From: Blautia sp.
GTDB lineage: Bacteria > Bacillota > Clostridia > Lachnospirales > Lachnospiraceae
Assembly: GCA_021772055.1 (NCBI GenBank)
Contig: JAETNR010000003.1
Location: forward strand, 89,515-153,514
Direction: 5' to 3'
DNA length: 64,000 nt
Below the pieces are notes generated by a model. It searched no databases and was not told the origin of the DNA. It saw nothing but the letters and a program-made list of their open reading frames with translations. Below, in pieces: positions 24,927-32,962 of this stretch; within the stretch, counting starts at the first letter, position 1; each line of letters starts with the position of its first letter. Position numbers and translations under genes: made by a program.

Positions 24927-25822
24927 AAAAAGCGATATGTTCTCTGCCTTTTTTTCTGTGGGTGATTTTGATTTGTCTGATCTCTATGCCCGGGAAACGG
25001 GAGACGGAATCCTGTACGGTATTTCTTACAGTGGTATGCGCTTTGGGAGGATTATGGATTCTGCGGTGCCTCCAGGGAAAATTTATAGAAACGCTGCATG
25101 ACATCCTCACCCTTGTTTTGGTGCTGCTGCTGACCTGGGAGCTTTTTTGTACGAAGCTGAATATGGCACATCCCGTTCTTGTGCCGTCACCGGAGAATGT
25201 TTTTCAGGTGTTTGTGACACAGCGCAGGCTAATGATAACGGGAATCTTTTCTTCAATGGAACTGCTGCTTACGGGGATGGTTCTGGGGCTTACCCTTGGT
25301 GTGGGCTTTGGAATCGCGGCAGGGTGGATCCCCCGCCTGAACAGGATGTTGTTTCCCATAGCAAGAGTCATAAGCCCCATTCCGCCCATTATTTATACTC
25401 CCTATGTGGTGGCTTTGATGCCAAGTTTCAGAAGTGCATCGGTAGCGGTAGTGGTGCTGGGAATTTTCTGGCCTGCGTTTATGAATACCGTGCTTCGTGT
25501 GACCGGAATGGAAAAAAAACTCCTGGATTCCGCAAGGGCGTTGTGCCCCAATACCTGGACCATGCTTAGCAGAATCCTATTTCCCTATGTATGGCCTGGA
25601 ATCATCCGCAATCTTCGGGTAACACTGTCTACCTCTTTTCTTATTTTAACAATGGCGGAGATGATGGGGGCATCCAGCGGACTGGGATACTTTATTAAAA
25701 ATTATTCGGACTATGCAAATTATACTAATGTGGCTGCCGGCATTATTCTTGTCGGCGCAGTAGTTTCCATATTAAATATGGGAATTGGACTTCTGGAAAG
25801 AAGGTTGATTAAATGGAAATAA
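24923..25822 (+). CDS. ABC transporter permease, TauC/SsuC type
   Basis: The 299-residue protein has six or seven membrane helices and the docking loop MEKKLLDSARALCPNTWTML (about 190-210), typical of the TauC/SsuC group. It is the only permease of the set and probably works as a homodimer. The start overlaps the ATPase stop (ATGA), and the stop overlaps the PadR start by 10 bp, so the whole set is one transcript. Confidence 0.9.
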   Translation: MKKAICSLPFFLWVILICLISMPGKRETESCTVFLTVVCALGGLWILRCLQGKFIETLHDILTLVLVLLLTWELFCTKLNMAHPVLVPSPENVFQVFVTQRRLMITGIFSSMELLLTGMVLGLTLGVGFGIAAGWIPRLNRMLFPIARVISPIPPIIYTPYVVALMPSFRSASVAVVVLGIFWPAFMNTVLRVTGMEKKLLDSARALCPNTWTMLSRILFPYVWPGIIRNLRVTLSTSFLILTMAEMMGASSGLGYFIKNYSDYANYTNVAAGIILVGAVVSILNMGIGLLERRLIKWK

Positions 25823-26208
25823 AAACAAAGAAATGTGCCTGTAAGGGAGGAAATCTGGACAGGTTTATACAGCCCATCATACTTTTGATCCTCACAGACG
25901 GACCGGATACGGGATATGGGATATTTAAGAGAGTTGGGAGTTTTTCCATGTTTCGGGAGGAAAAGCCGGATGCCACGGGAATTTACCGGTATCTCAGGCT
26001 TATGGAAAAGAGAGGGCTTCTGGAACAGTTTGATGATAAAGAGGGCGTGAATAAGTACAAGAAAAAATACCGGATCACAGACAGCGGGAAGGAATGTCTG
26101 TCAAACTGGAAAGAGACTCTGACAGGATATGCGGCTTCCGTTCTGGAACTTGCGGAATGTATCAGCAAATGCAGCTTGTATACACAGGTGTCCTTCTCCA
26201 CCCCATAA
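25813..26208 (+). CDS. PadR-family transcriptional regulator
   Basis: The 131-residue protein has the PadR winged-helix domain: FIQPIILLILTDGPDTGYGI and the wing region GIYRYLRLMEKRGLLEQF. The N-terminus contains KCACKGGN, an unusual Cys pair before the DNA-binding domain that might sense a metal or redox change. It is the last gene of the URO-D/CobW/ABC set and likely represses it. The 19-bp palindromes at 20032 and 21641 are the best operator candidates. Confidence 0.85.
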   Translation: MEIKTKKCACKGGNLDRFIQPIILLILTDGPDTGYGIFKRVGSFSMFREEKPDATGIYRYLRLMEKRGLLEQFDDKEGVNKYKKKYRITDSGKECLSNWKETLTGYAASVLELAECISKCSLYTQVSFSTP

Positions 26209-26227
26209 AATCTAATGAAATTCCCTC

Positions 26228-26256
26228 TTGCAATCCTTTCTATTCTATTGTATAAT
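26228..26256 (+). promoter_or_regulatory. Promoter of rplS
   Basis: TTGCAA, 17-bp spacer, TATAAT. A second candidate (TTGTAA, 18 bp, TACAAT) follows at 26265-26294. Confidence 0.7.
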
Positions 26257-26335
26257 TTCTTGTGTTGTAAAAAAAGATGGTCCTCTGTTACAATTCATGT
26301 ATTAAGAACATCCAGATAGAATAGGAGAAAATAAA

Positions 26336-26683
26336 ATGAACGACATTATCAGAAACATTGAAGCTGCTCAGTTAAAAGCAGAAGTACCGCAGTTTAACGT
26401 AGGTGATACTGTAAGAGTACACGCACTGATCAAGGAAGGCAACCGCGAGAGAGTTCAGATTTTCGAAGGTACAGTCCTGAAGAAACAGGGCGGAAGCAAC
26501 AGAGAAACATTTACAGTAAGAAAGAGCTCCAACGGAGTAGGTGTAGAGAAGACATGGCCTCTGCACTCCCCGCATGTAATCAAAGTAGAAGTGATTCGTC
26601 ATGGTAAAGTACGCCGTGCGAAACTGAACTACTTAAGAGATCGTGTAGGAAAAGCTGCTAAAGTTAAAGAGCGCGTTAGATAA
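26336..26683 (+). CDS. rplS: 50S ribosomal protein L19
   Basis: The 115-residue protein matches L19: [33 protein letters not shown], and the ending [19 protein letters not shown]19 lies at the interface of the two ribosomal subunits. It is followed by its own terminator and then lepB and rbgA, the usual order in Firmicutes. An AGGAGA site precedes the start. Codon use is strongly biased, as expected for a highly expressed gene. Confidence 0.98.
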   Translation: MNDIIRNIEAAQLKAEVPQFNVGDTVRVHALIKEGNRERVQIFEGTVLKKQGGSNRETFTVRKSSNGVGVEKTWPLHSPHVIKVEVIRHGKVRRAKLNYLRDRVGKAAKVKERVR

Positions 26684-26708
26684 TGAAAATTTCACAGTAA
26701 TGAAAGGC

Positions 26709-26743
26709 AGGGACAATAACATAAGCTATTGTCCCTCTTTTTT
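26709..26743 (+). terminator. Terminator of rplS
   Basis: AGGGACAATA and TATTGTCCCT pair perfectly around an 8-nt loop, then CTTTTTT. Confidence 0.9.
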
Positions 26744-26808
26744 CTAGCACATCGGTTTATAAATCGCCAGACTGATCACCTGGAATACCGGTTCATGGAG
26801 AACGTGAT

Positions 26809-27435
26809 ATGGAATTCAGCAAAAAGAAAAAGAACAGAAGAAAAGAAAAAACAAACTGGAGAGAACATGAAAAAATAAAAGAGGCGAGAGAAAAACTGGA
26901 AAACAGGAAAGTACGAAGTGCAGTACGCCTTATTTTTGAGATAGCGGTTACTTTGGCTTTCGCAGCCCTTGTGGCAATTATCCTGTTCCAGTCTGTGACC
27001 ATGCAGGAAAGTTCTATGGAGCCCACCCTCTCGGTTGGAGACCGCTTTTTTATAAACCGCCTGGTCTACCGTGTTTCCTCTCCGGAGAGAGGGGATATCA
27101 TTGTTTTCCGCACCAATGCCAGTGATGAGGCTGCTCTGCATATCCGCAGGGTGATAGGGCTTCCGGGAGAGACGATTCAGATTTCCGACGGACAGATCCT
27201 GATCAACGGTGAGACTTACAAAGAGGGAAGAGACTTCCCGGTGATCAGCAATCCGGGAACGGCCGCAAGCCCCATTACTTTGGAATCAGGAGAATATTTT
27301 GTTCTGGGAGATAACAGAAACAACAGCGAAGACAGCCGATACGGCGATATTGGCATTGTGAAGAAAAAATATATTTCAGGAAAACTCTGGTTCACCTGCT
27401 ATCCGGTGAAGAAGATCGGTTTTCTGGAAGGCTAG
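26809..27435 (+). CDS. lepB: Signal peptidase I
   Basis: The 208-residue protein has a Lys/Arg-rich N-terminal tail, one membrane helix (about 43-63), the catalytic Ser in SSMEPTLSVGDR, the catalytic Lys region HIRRVIGLPGE and the GDNRNNSEDSR box. It removes signal peptides of exported proteins, such as the binding proteins in this window, on the outer face of the membrane. The long charged tail before the helix is slightly unusual. It begins 126 bp after rplS and is followed 15 bp later by rbgA. Confidence 0.96.
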   Translation: MEFSKKKKNRRKEKTNWREHEKIKEAREKLENRKVRSAVRLIFEIAVTLAFAALVAIILFQSVTMQESSMEPTLSVGDRFFINRLVYRVSSPERGDIIVFRTNASDEAALHIRRVIGLPGETIQISDGQILINGETYKEGRDFPVISNPGTAASPITLESGEYFVLGDNRNNSEDSRYGDIGIVKKKYISGKLWFTCYPVKKIGFLEG

Positions 27436-27450
27436 CGATTGGAGAATATT

Positions 27451-28290
27451 ATGAATGTACAGTGGTACCCAGGTCATATGACCAAGGCAAAAAGACAGAT
27501 GCAGGAAGATATCAGGCTGATCGATCTGATTATTGAGCTTGTGGATGCCCGTGTGCCCTTATCCAGCAGAAATCCGGATATTGATGAGCTGGGCAAAAAC
27601 AAATCCCGTTTGATCCTGCTGAATAAAGCAGATCTGGCAGATGAACGTCAAAATGAAGCGTGGAAGGCTTTTTTTGAGAAAAAGGGATTCTTTGTGGTAA
27701 AAGTGGATTCCAGATCCGGTTCCGGGATGAAAGCCATTCAGAATGTGATTCAGGAAGCATGCAAAGAGAAGATCGAACGTGACAGAAGAAGAGGCATTAA
27801 GAATCGTCCCATTCGTGCCATGGTGGCGGGAATTCCTAATGTGGGAAAATCCACCTTTATCAATACCTTTGCAGGAAAGGCCTGCACCAAAACAGGCAAT
27901 AAGCCCGGTGTAACCAAGGGAAAGCAGTGGATCCGCCTGAATAAAGGGGTGGAACTTCTGGATACCCCCGGAATTCTCTGGCCGAAATTTGAAGACCAGG
28001 AGGTGGGCATCCGCCTTGCCTGCGTAGGCTCCATTAAGGACGATATCCTGAACATGGAAGAGCTTTCCTTAAACCTGATTGATTTCCTTCGGGAAAAGTA
28101 TCCCGGTGCATTAAGCGGGCGCTATGGCATAGAGGAAGAAGGAAGCAGCGTGAATCTTCTGGAGGGAATCGCCCGTGCCAGGGGATGCCTGAAAAAGGGG
28201 GAGGAGCTGGATTACTCCAAAACCGCAGGCATTCTTTTTGATGACTTCCGAAGCGGCAGGCTTGGAAGAATTACCCTGGAGTGGGTATGA
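27451..28290 (+). CDS. rbgA: Ribosome biogenesis GTPase RbgA (YlqF)
   Basis: The start is placed at ATG 27451 (MNVQWYPGHMTKAKRQM) with GGAG in front; a TTG at 27439 is a weaker choice. The 279-residue protein is a circularly permuted GTPase: the G4 motif LNKADLAD precedes G1 (GIPNVGKSTFIN) and G3 (DTPG). RbgA helps late assembly of the 50S subunit. Its place after rplS and lepB is typical of Firmicutes. It converges with the mnmM gene, with only 16 bp between. Confidence 0.96.
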   Translation: MNVQWYPGHMTKAKRQMQEDIRLIDLIIELVDARVPLSSRNPDIDELGKNKSRLILLNKADLADERQNEAWKAFFEKKGFFVVKVDSRSGSGMKAIQNVIQEACKEKIERDRRRGIKNRPIRAMVAGIPNVGKSTFINTFAGKACTKTGNKPGVTKGKQWIRLNKGVELLDTPGILWPKFEDQEVGIRLACVGSIKDDILNMEELSLNLIDFLREKYPGALSGRYGIEEEGSSVNLLEGIARARGCLKKGEELDYSKTAGILFDDFRSGRLGRITLEWV

Positions 28291-28306
28291 TCCTTGCTGC
28301 CGATTT

Positions 28307-28870
28307 CTACATCTTAATGATCAGAACCGGAATTGGCGGGTGATTGGGGCGGTTATAGTAATCGCTTTTGATCACCAGATACTTCCGGGGATCCAGTTCC
28401 TTAAGCCATGCTAGCACTCCCTCCAGCTCGTCAAAGCCGGAATCGCCGCCGCTGTAAATGCAAAGGGAGATCATCCCGCCTTTTTTTAACAGGGTAAGGC
28501 TGGCGGAGAGTGCCTGGATGCTGCTTTCCTTTCTGGTTGCCATTTTGTGGTCGCCTCCGGGCAGATAGCCAAGATTAAAGACAATACAACTGACGGTACC
28601 TTCTTTTGCATAAGCACCCATATTTGCATGGGAATCCAGAATCAGCCGGTAATTTTCCGGCGCATGCTGCGCTATTAATTTTTGTTTGGTATTGAACAGT
28701 GCAATTTCCTGCACGTCAAATGCCAGAACCTGTCCGTGCTCCCCGCAAAGTCCGGAAAGAAGAAGGGTATCATTTCCATTTCCCATAGTAGCATCAATAC
28801 AAAGATCTCCGGGCATGACCTGTTCCTCTATAAAGTGAGAACACCATTCTGTAATTTTAAAATTTCTCAT
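28307..28870 (-). CDS. mnmM: tRNA 5-aminomethyluridine methyltransferase MnmM (YtqB)
   Basis: The 187-residue protein has the class I SAM-binding motif CIDATMGNGNDTLLLSGL and the YtqB-family motif NLGYLPGGDHKMATR. YtqB of Bacillus subtilis is MnmM, which adds the methyl group of mnm5U34 in tRNA without the MnmC fusion used in enterobacteria. It is on the minus strand, divergent from coaBC and convergent with rbgA, with its own promoter. Confidence 0.88.
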   Translation of the reverse strand: MRNFKITEWCSHFIEEQVMPGDLCIDATMGNGNDTLLLSGLCGEHGQVLAFDVQEIALFNTKQKLIAQHAPENYRLILDSHANMGAYAKEGTVSCIVFNLGYLPGGDHKMATRKESSIQALSASLTLLKKGGMISLCIYSGGDSGFDELEGVLAWLKELDPRKYLVIKSDYYNRPNHPPIPVLIIKM

Positions 28871-28912
28871 AAAATCTCCTTAATGACATTTTTTTTTTAA
28901 GAAATTAAGAAT

Positions 28913-28941
28913 ACTATACTGGATAATTTCGGTTATTTCAA
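28913..28941 (-). promoter_or_regulatory. Promoter of mnmM
   Basis: Minus strand: TTGAAA, 17-bp spacer, TATAGT, about 40 bp before the start at 28870. Confidence 0.7.
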
Positions 28942-28985
28942 CAAAAAATGAGTTGTATAAAAAAATGAACACAGAAAAAAATGCA

Positions 28986-29014
28986 TTGCATCTGCAGATG
29001 CTTTGATTTATAAT
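28986..29014 (+). promoter_or_regulatory. Promoter of coaBC-panT-coaX
   Basis: TTGCAT, 17-bp spacer, TATAAT, 41 bp before the coaBC start. Confidence 0.75.
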
Positions 29015-29055
29015 AAGGACGCTGAAAAGAAACCAGACGGAAGGAGAGCGGATCC

Positions 29056-30261
29056 ATGCTGAAAGGAAAAACAGTTCTTCTGGGAGTGACCGGAAGTATT
29101 GCCGCATATAAAATTGCTTATCTTGCAAGTGCTTTGAAGAAGCTTCACGCAGAGGTTCACGTCCTCATGACGAAGAACGCGACGAATTTTATTACTCCCA
29201 TTACCTTTGAATCCCTTACCGGGACGAAATGTCTGGTGGATACCTTTGACCGGAACTTTCAGTTTCAGGTAGAGCATGTCTCTATTGCAAAACAGGCGGA
29301 TGTGGCATTGATCGCCCCGGCAAGTGCCAATGTGATCGGCAAGATTGCCAACGGGATTGCAGACGATATGCTCACAACGACCATTATGGCCTGCAAATGC
29401 CATAAGATTATTGCACCTGCCATGAATACCAATATGTACGAAAATCCCATTCTGCAGGACAACCTGAAGAAACTGCAGGGGTACGGATATGAGGTGATAG
29501 AACCGGCAAGCGGTTATCTGGCCTGCGGTGATGTGGGAGCAGGAAAAATGCCGGAGCCGGAGACTCTTCTTTCCTATATTTTAAAAGAAATTGCCTTTTC
29601 CAAGGACTTGAGGGGCAGGAAGGTGCTTGTTACAGCAGGCCCTACCCAGGAGGCTATCGACCCGGTACGCTATATTACCAATCATTCTTCCGGAAAAATG
29701 GGATATGCCCTTGCCAAAATGGCGATGCTCAGGGGGGCAGAGGTGACGCTGGTAAGCGGGCCGGTATCTATTGCATCGCCGCCTTTTGTAAAGCTGATAC
29801 CCGTTGCCACTGCACGGGAAATGTTTGAAGCAGTTACTTCCCGAAGCAAAGAGCAGGATATTATTATCAAAGCGGCTGCTGTGGCTGACTATCGGCCAAA
29901 GCAGGTCAGTGACGAGAAAGTAAAGAAACATGATGAGGAATTATCCATAGAACTGGAAAAGACGGATGACATCCTGAAATACCTGGGAGAGCACCGCCGT
30001 CCCGGACAGTTTTTGTGCGGCTTTTCTATGGAAACACAGAATATGCTTGGTAATTCCAGGGACAAGCTTTTGAAAAAGCATCTGGATATGGTGGCGGCCA
30101 ACAATCTGAAAGTGCCCGGCGCCGGATTCCAGGGCGATACCAATGTTTTGACCCTGATTACACAGGAGGAAGACGTATCACTCCAGCTGATGAGCAAGGA
30201 GGATGCAGCCACAAAAATCCTGGATAAAATTCTTTCCATTATGATGGAAAGAGAAAAGTAA
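29056..30261 (+). CDS. coaBC: Bifunctional phosphopantothenoylcysteine decarboxylase/synthetase
   Basis: The 401-residue protein has the flavoprotein decarboxylase half (CoaC, about 1-180) with GVTGSIAAYKIA and APASANVIGKIANGIADD, and PAMNTNMYENP. The synthetase half (CoaB, about 185-401) has VTAGPTQEAIDPVRYITNHSS. It makes 4'-phosphopantetheine from phosphopantothenate and cysteine, two steps in coenzyme A synthesis. It is first in an operon with a pantothenate transporter component and a pantothenate kinase, so the operon covers uptake to phosphopantetheine. Confidence 0.96.
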   Translation: MLKGKTVLLGVTGSIAAYKIAYLASALKKLHAEVHVLMTKNATNFITPITFESLTGTKCLVDTFDRNFQFQVEHVSIAKQADVALIAPASANVIGKIANGIADDMLTTTIMACKCHKIIAPAMNTNMYENPILQDNLKKLQGYGYEVIEPASGYLACGDVGAGKMPEPETLLSYILKEIAFSKDLRGRKVLVTAGPTQEAIDPVRYITNHSSGKMGYALAKMAMLRGAEVTLVSGPVSIASPPFVKLIPVATAREMFEAVTSRSKEQDIIIKAAAVADYRPKQVSDEKVKKHDEELSIELEKTDDILKYLGEHRRPGQFLCGFSMETQNMLGNSRDKLLKKHLDMVAANNLKVPGAGFQGDTNVLTLITQEEDVSLQLMSKEDAATKILDKILSIMMEREK

Positions 30262-30277
30262 CCCGTAAACGATAGGA

Positions 30278-30295
30278 TGCGGGCATATCCCCGCA
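30278..30295 (+). other. Small intergenic hairpin
   Basis: TGCGGG and CCCGCA pair around a short loop in the 90-bp gap before panT. A second one (TCCC/GGGA) lies at 30315-30329. No T-run follows, so they are not terminators. Confidence 0.35.
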
Positions 30296-30351
30296 ATTCC
30301 ATCACCGTATTGTATCCCTTTGGGAGGGAACGATAACAAGGAGGAAAAAAC

Positions 30352-30990
30352 ATGAAAACGAAACTGACAACATCACAAATCACAATGCTTGGACTGATTG
30401 CATCCGTACTTTTACTGATGGCATATACGCCTCTCGGCTATCTGAACATCGGACCGTTAGCGATTAGCTTTAATGTAATTCCGGTTGCGATAAGTGCCAT
30501 AGTCTTAGGACCGGTAGGCGGAGCAATTGCAGGAGCCATTTTTGGCCTTACAAGTTTTCTCCAGTGTATCGGAATCGGTGGAACCAGCGCCATGGGCGTT
30601 ATGCTCTTTGGTATCAACCCGGTTCTGGCATTTATTCAGAGATTTATTCCCCGTATTCTGGATGGACTGCTGCTTGGCTACATCTTCAACGGAATGAGAA
30701 AAAGAACCAATATCTATGTTTCCTGCGCGGTAACCGGATTCTTTTCCGCTTTTCTGAACACCACATTTTTTATGACTGCACTGGTGGTTCTCTTTGGAAA
30801 TACAGAGTATCTCCAGGAGATGATCGGGGGAAGAAATATCATTGTGTTTGTTTGTACATTTGTAGGAATCAATGCAGTATGTGAAATGGTTTCCTCTACT
30901 GTGATCACAGGCGCTGTGGGAGCTGCCCTGTCCCGTGCACACCTGATTCCGGCAGCACAGATGAACAGCAAGAAGCTGGCAAAGGCATAA
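30352..30990 (+). CDS. panT: ECF transporter S component, probably for pantothenate (PanT-like)
   Basis: The 212-residue protein has about six membrane helices and the S-component pattern with a hydrophobic N-terminus and a Gly-rich segment LGPVGGAIAGAIFGLTSFLQC. Its place between coaBC and coaX identifies pantothenate as the probable substrate. S components need the shared EcfAA'T module, which is not in this window. The start has AAGGAGG before it. The specific vitamin is inferred from neighbours. Confidence 0.8.
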   Translation: MKTKLTTSQITMLGLIASVLLLMAYTPLGYLNIGPLAISFNVIPVAISAIVLGPVGGAIAGAIFGLTSFLQCIGIGGTSAMGVMLFGINPVLAFIQRFIPRILDGLLLGYIFNGMRKRTNIYVSCAVTGFFSAFLNTTFFMTALVVLFGNTEYLQEMIGGRNIIVFVCTFVGINAVCEMVSSTVITGAVGAALSRAHLIPAAQMNSKKLAKA

Positions 30991-31003
30991 AGGAGTTACC
31001 AAC

Positions 31004-31771
31004 ATGATTTTAGCCATTGATATCGGAAATACCAATATAGTAGTAGGATGCATTGATCAAGAAAAAACCTATTTTATCGAGCGGCTTTCTACTGTCCGGA
31101 CAAAGACGGAGCTGGAATATGCCATTGATCTGAAAACGGTTCTGGACATTTATCATATGAAACGGACGGATCTCGAGGGATGCATTATTTCCTCAGTGGT
31201 TCCCCAGATTACCAATGTTGCCGTAAAGGCGGCAGAGATGATCCTGAAAAAAGAAGTTATGGTAATCGGACCGGGGGTAAAAACCGGCCTGAATATCATG
31301 CTGGATAATCCAAGTGAGATGGGAGCAGACCGGGTGGCCGATGCTGTGGCTGCGTTGGCGGAATATCCGGTGCCGTTAGTTACCGTGGATATGGGAACTG
31401 CTACCACCTTCTCTGTTGTGGATGATAAGAAGCGCTATATTGGGGGAATGATCATGCCTGGTGTGAAAGTTTCCCTGGATGCCCTTGTTTCCCGTGCATC
31501 CCTGTTAAGCGGCATCAGTATCGAGGAGCCGAAAAAACTCATCGGCAAGAATACCATTGACTGCATGAAAAGCGGTATCCTCTACGGAAATGCAGCAGCA
31601 GTGGACGGTATCATTGACAGGATCGAGGAAGAGTTGGGACAGAAGGTAACCGTGATCGCAACAGGAGGAATGGCAAAAAAAATCATTCCCCACTGCAGGC
31701 GGGAGATTATTTTGGAAGAGGATCTGCTGCTGAAAGGGCTTCTGGTCATTTACGAGAAAAATAAGAAATAG
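31004..31771 (+). CDS. coaX: Type III pantothenate kinase
   Basis: The 255-residue protein matches CoaX: AIDIGNTNIVVGC at the N-terminus (phosphate-binding), GADRVADAVAA and VDMGTATTFSVVD in the middle, and GGMIMPGVKVSLDAL. It phosphorylates pantothenate with ATP, the first step of coenzyme A synthesis, and is not inhibited by CoA. It starts 13 bp after panT, in the same operon, and ends at a terminator shared with the convergent rluA-type gene. Confidence 0.96.
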   Translation: MILAIDIGNTNIVVGCIDQEKTYFIERLSTVRTKTELEYAIDLKTVLDIYHMKRTDLEGCIISSVVPQITNVAVKAAEMILKKEVMVIGPGVKTGLNIMLDNPSEMGADRVADAVAALAEYPVPLVTVDMGTATTFSVVDDKKRYIGGMIMPGVKVSLDALVSRASLLSGISIEEPKKLIGKNTIDCMKSGILYGNAAAVDGIIDRIEEELGQKVTVIATGGMAKKIIPHCRREIILEEDLLLKGLLVIYEKNKK

Positions 31772-31781
31772 ATTGGAAAAG

Positions 31782-31830
31782 AAAAAGAGGAAGATGCTTG
31801 TCTGGAATAGGCAGCATATTCCTCTTTTTT
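31782..31830. terminator. Bidirectional terminator between coaX and the RluA-type gene
   Basis: AAAAAGAGGAAGATGCT and AGCATATTCCTCTTTTTT pair with one mismatch; A-run and T-run lie on the two sides, so it works in both directions. Confidence 0.85.
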
Positions 31831-31832
31831 AG

Positions 31833-32714
31833 CTAAAATGCCTTCACAAAATCTTCCGGTACAGGCGCGGTGAAGAGCATTGGCGTTCCGGTGACGGGAT
31901 GTGTGAACTCCAGCTGATAGGAGTGAAGAGGCTGCCTTTGGATACGGTCATATACGGGATGGTAAAGGTAATCTCCCGGGAGAGGATATCCCAGATATTT
32001 CATATGTACCCGAATCTGGTGGGTGCGGCCGGTCTCCAGATGAAGTTCCATAAGGGAACAGCCATTTCCAATGGCAAGACGCTCAAAGTGGGTGACTGCT
32101 GTCTCCCCGGTTTCAAAATTCACTTCCCGCTCTATGACAGAATCCTTTCTCCTGGCAATGGGAGCGGAAATGGTTCCTTTTTCCGGAGGGATTCCCTCCA
32201 CAATAGCAAGATAAGTGCGCCGGATCCTGCGGCTTCGCATCTGCGCGGAGAGGATTGCTGCGCTTAAAGGATTTTTGGCAAGGATCAGTGCGCCTGTGGT
32301 ATCCCGGTCCAGACGATTTACACATCGGTAAACAAAGGATTTGCCTTTTTCCCTATAATAAAAGGCTGCTCCATTGGCCAGGGTATTTTCATAATTTCCC
32401 TGAGAAGGGTGGATGGGCATGCCTGCGGGCTTATTGATTACGATAAGATCCTCATCCTCATAGAGAATATGCAGTTCCATTTTTACAGGCAGGATTTTTT
32501 CGGAGGTTTCTGTTTCCGGAACATGGATTTTCAAATGATCGCCTTTTTTAAGAACTGTCCGGCCGAATGCTTTTTCGCCATTTCGTATAATGGCATTTTT
32601 GTCAGCTTTCATTTGAGCAAGGATGTGCCTGGAAAACCCTTTATTTCGAAGGAATGCAAGGATTTCACATCCGTCTTCATTTGAAGTGATTTTATAAACT
32701 ACAGTTCTGTCCAA
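31833..32714 (-). CDS. RluA-family 23S/tRNA pseudouridine synthase
   Basis: The protein carries an S4-like RNA-binding N-terminus (CEILAFLRNKGFSRHIL) and the RluA catalytic domain with RLDRDTTGALILAKN, whose Asp is the nucleophile, and a KPAGMPIHPSQG segment. The frame runs on to 32930, but a good promoter (32788-32816) lies inside that extension, so translation must begin lower. TTG at 32714 or GTG at 32723 (preceded by AAGGCGG) fit. Length is then about 293 residues, normal for the family. The exact target uridine is not predictable. Confidence 0.85.
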   Translation of the reverse strand: MDRTVVYKITSNEDGCEILAFLRNKGFSRHILAQMKADKNAIIRNGEKAFGRTVLKKGDHLKIHVPETETSEKILPVKMELHILYEDEDLIVINKPAGMPIHPSQGNYENTLANGAAFYYREKGKSFVYRCVNRLDRDTTGALILAKNPLSAAILSAQMRSRRIRRTYLAIVEGIPPEKGTISAPIARRKDSVIEREVNFETGETAVTHFERLAIGNGCSLMELHLETGRTHQIRVHMKYLGYPLPGDYLYHPVYDRIQRQPLHSYQLEFTHPVTGTPMLFTAPVPEDFVKAF

Positions 32715-32787
32715 AATATCCACCGCCTTTTCCCGGAAAAAGATGGGGAAATATGCTGCAGCAGCAAACATTCCCCTGTTGGGTTTA

Positions 32788-32816
32788 AGGATAACAGATT
32801 TTGAGCGGAAACTCAA
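32788..32816 (-). promoter_or_regulatory. Promoter of the RluA-type gene
   Basis: Minus strand: TTGAGT, 17-bp spacer, TATCCT. It places the transcription start near 32781. Confidence 0.55.
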
Positions 32817-32839
32817 GCAACCAGAATTTTTAAAATGCA

Positions 32840-32868
32840 TTGACAGAAAAGAGGGTACTTCGTATAAT
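32840..32868 (+). promoter_or_regulatory. Consensus promoter of the gene at 32963
   Basis: TTGACA, 17-bp spacer, TATAAT, with a hairpin just downstream. Confidence 0.8.
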
Positions 32869-32877
32869 AATAGTAAA

Positions 32878-32904
32878 AGATTGTCCGGTTGGGCAATCTT
32901 TTTT
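32878..32904 (+). terminator. Terminator-like hairpin in the leader of the gene at 32963
   Basis: AGATTG and CAATCT pair, with a C/G inner pair, followed by TTTTTT. It lies only a few bases after the expected transcription start, so it might act as an attenuator or a 5' stabilising hairpin. Confidence 0.5.
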
Positions 32905-32962
32905 GCTGAAAGAGGAATAGAAAAATGCATAAGATAAAGAACTTGGACAGAGGTGTAATGCT

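Noticed and set aside
32715..32930. N-terminal extension of the RluA-type protein
   Set aside because: The region contains a minus-strand promoter, and its translation has no S4-like pattern.
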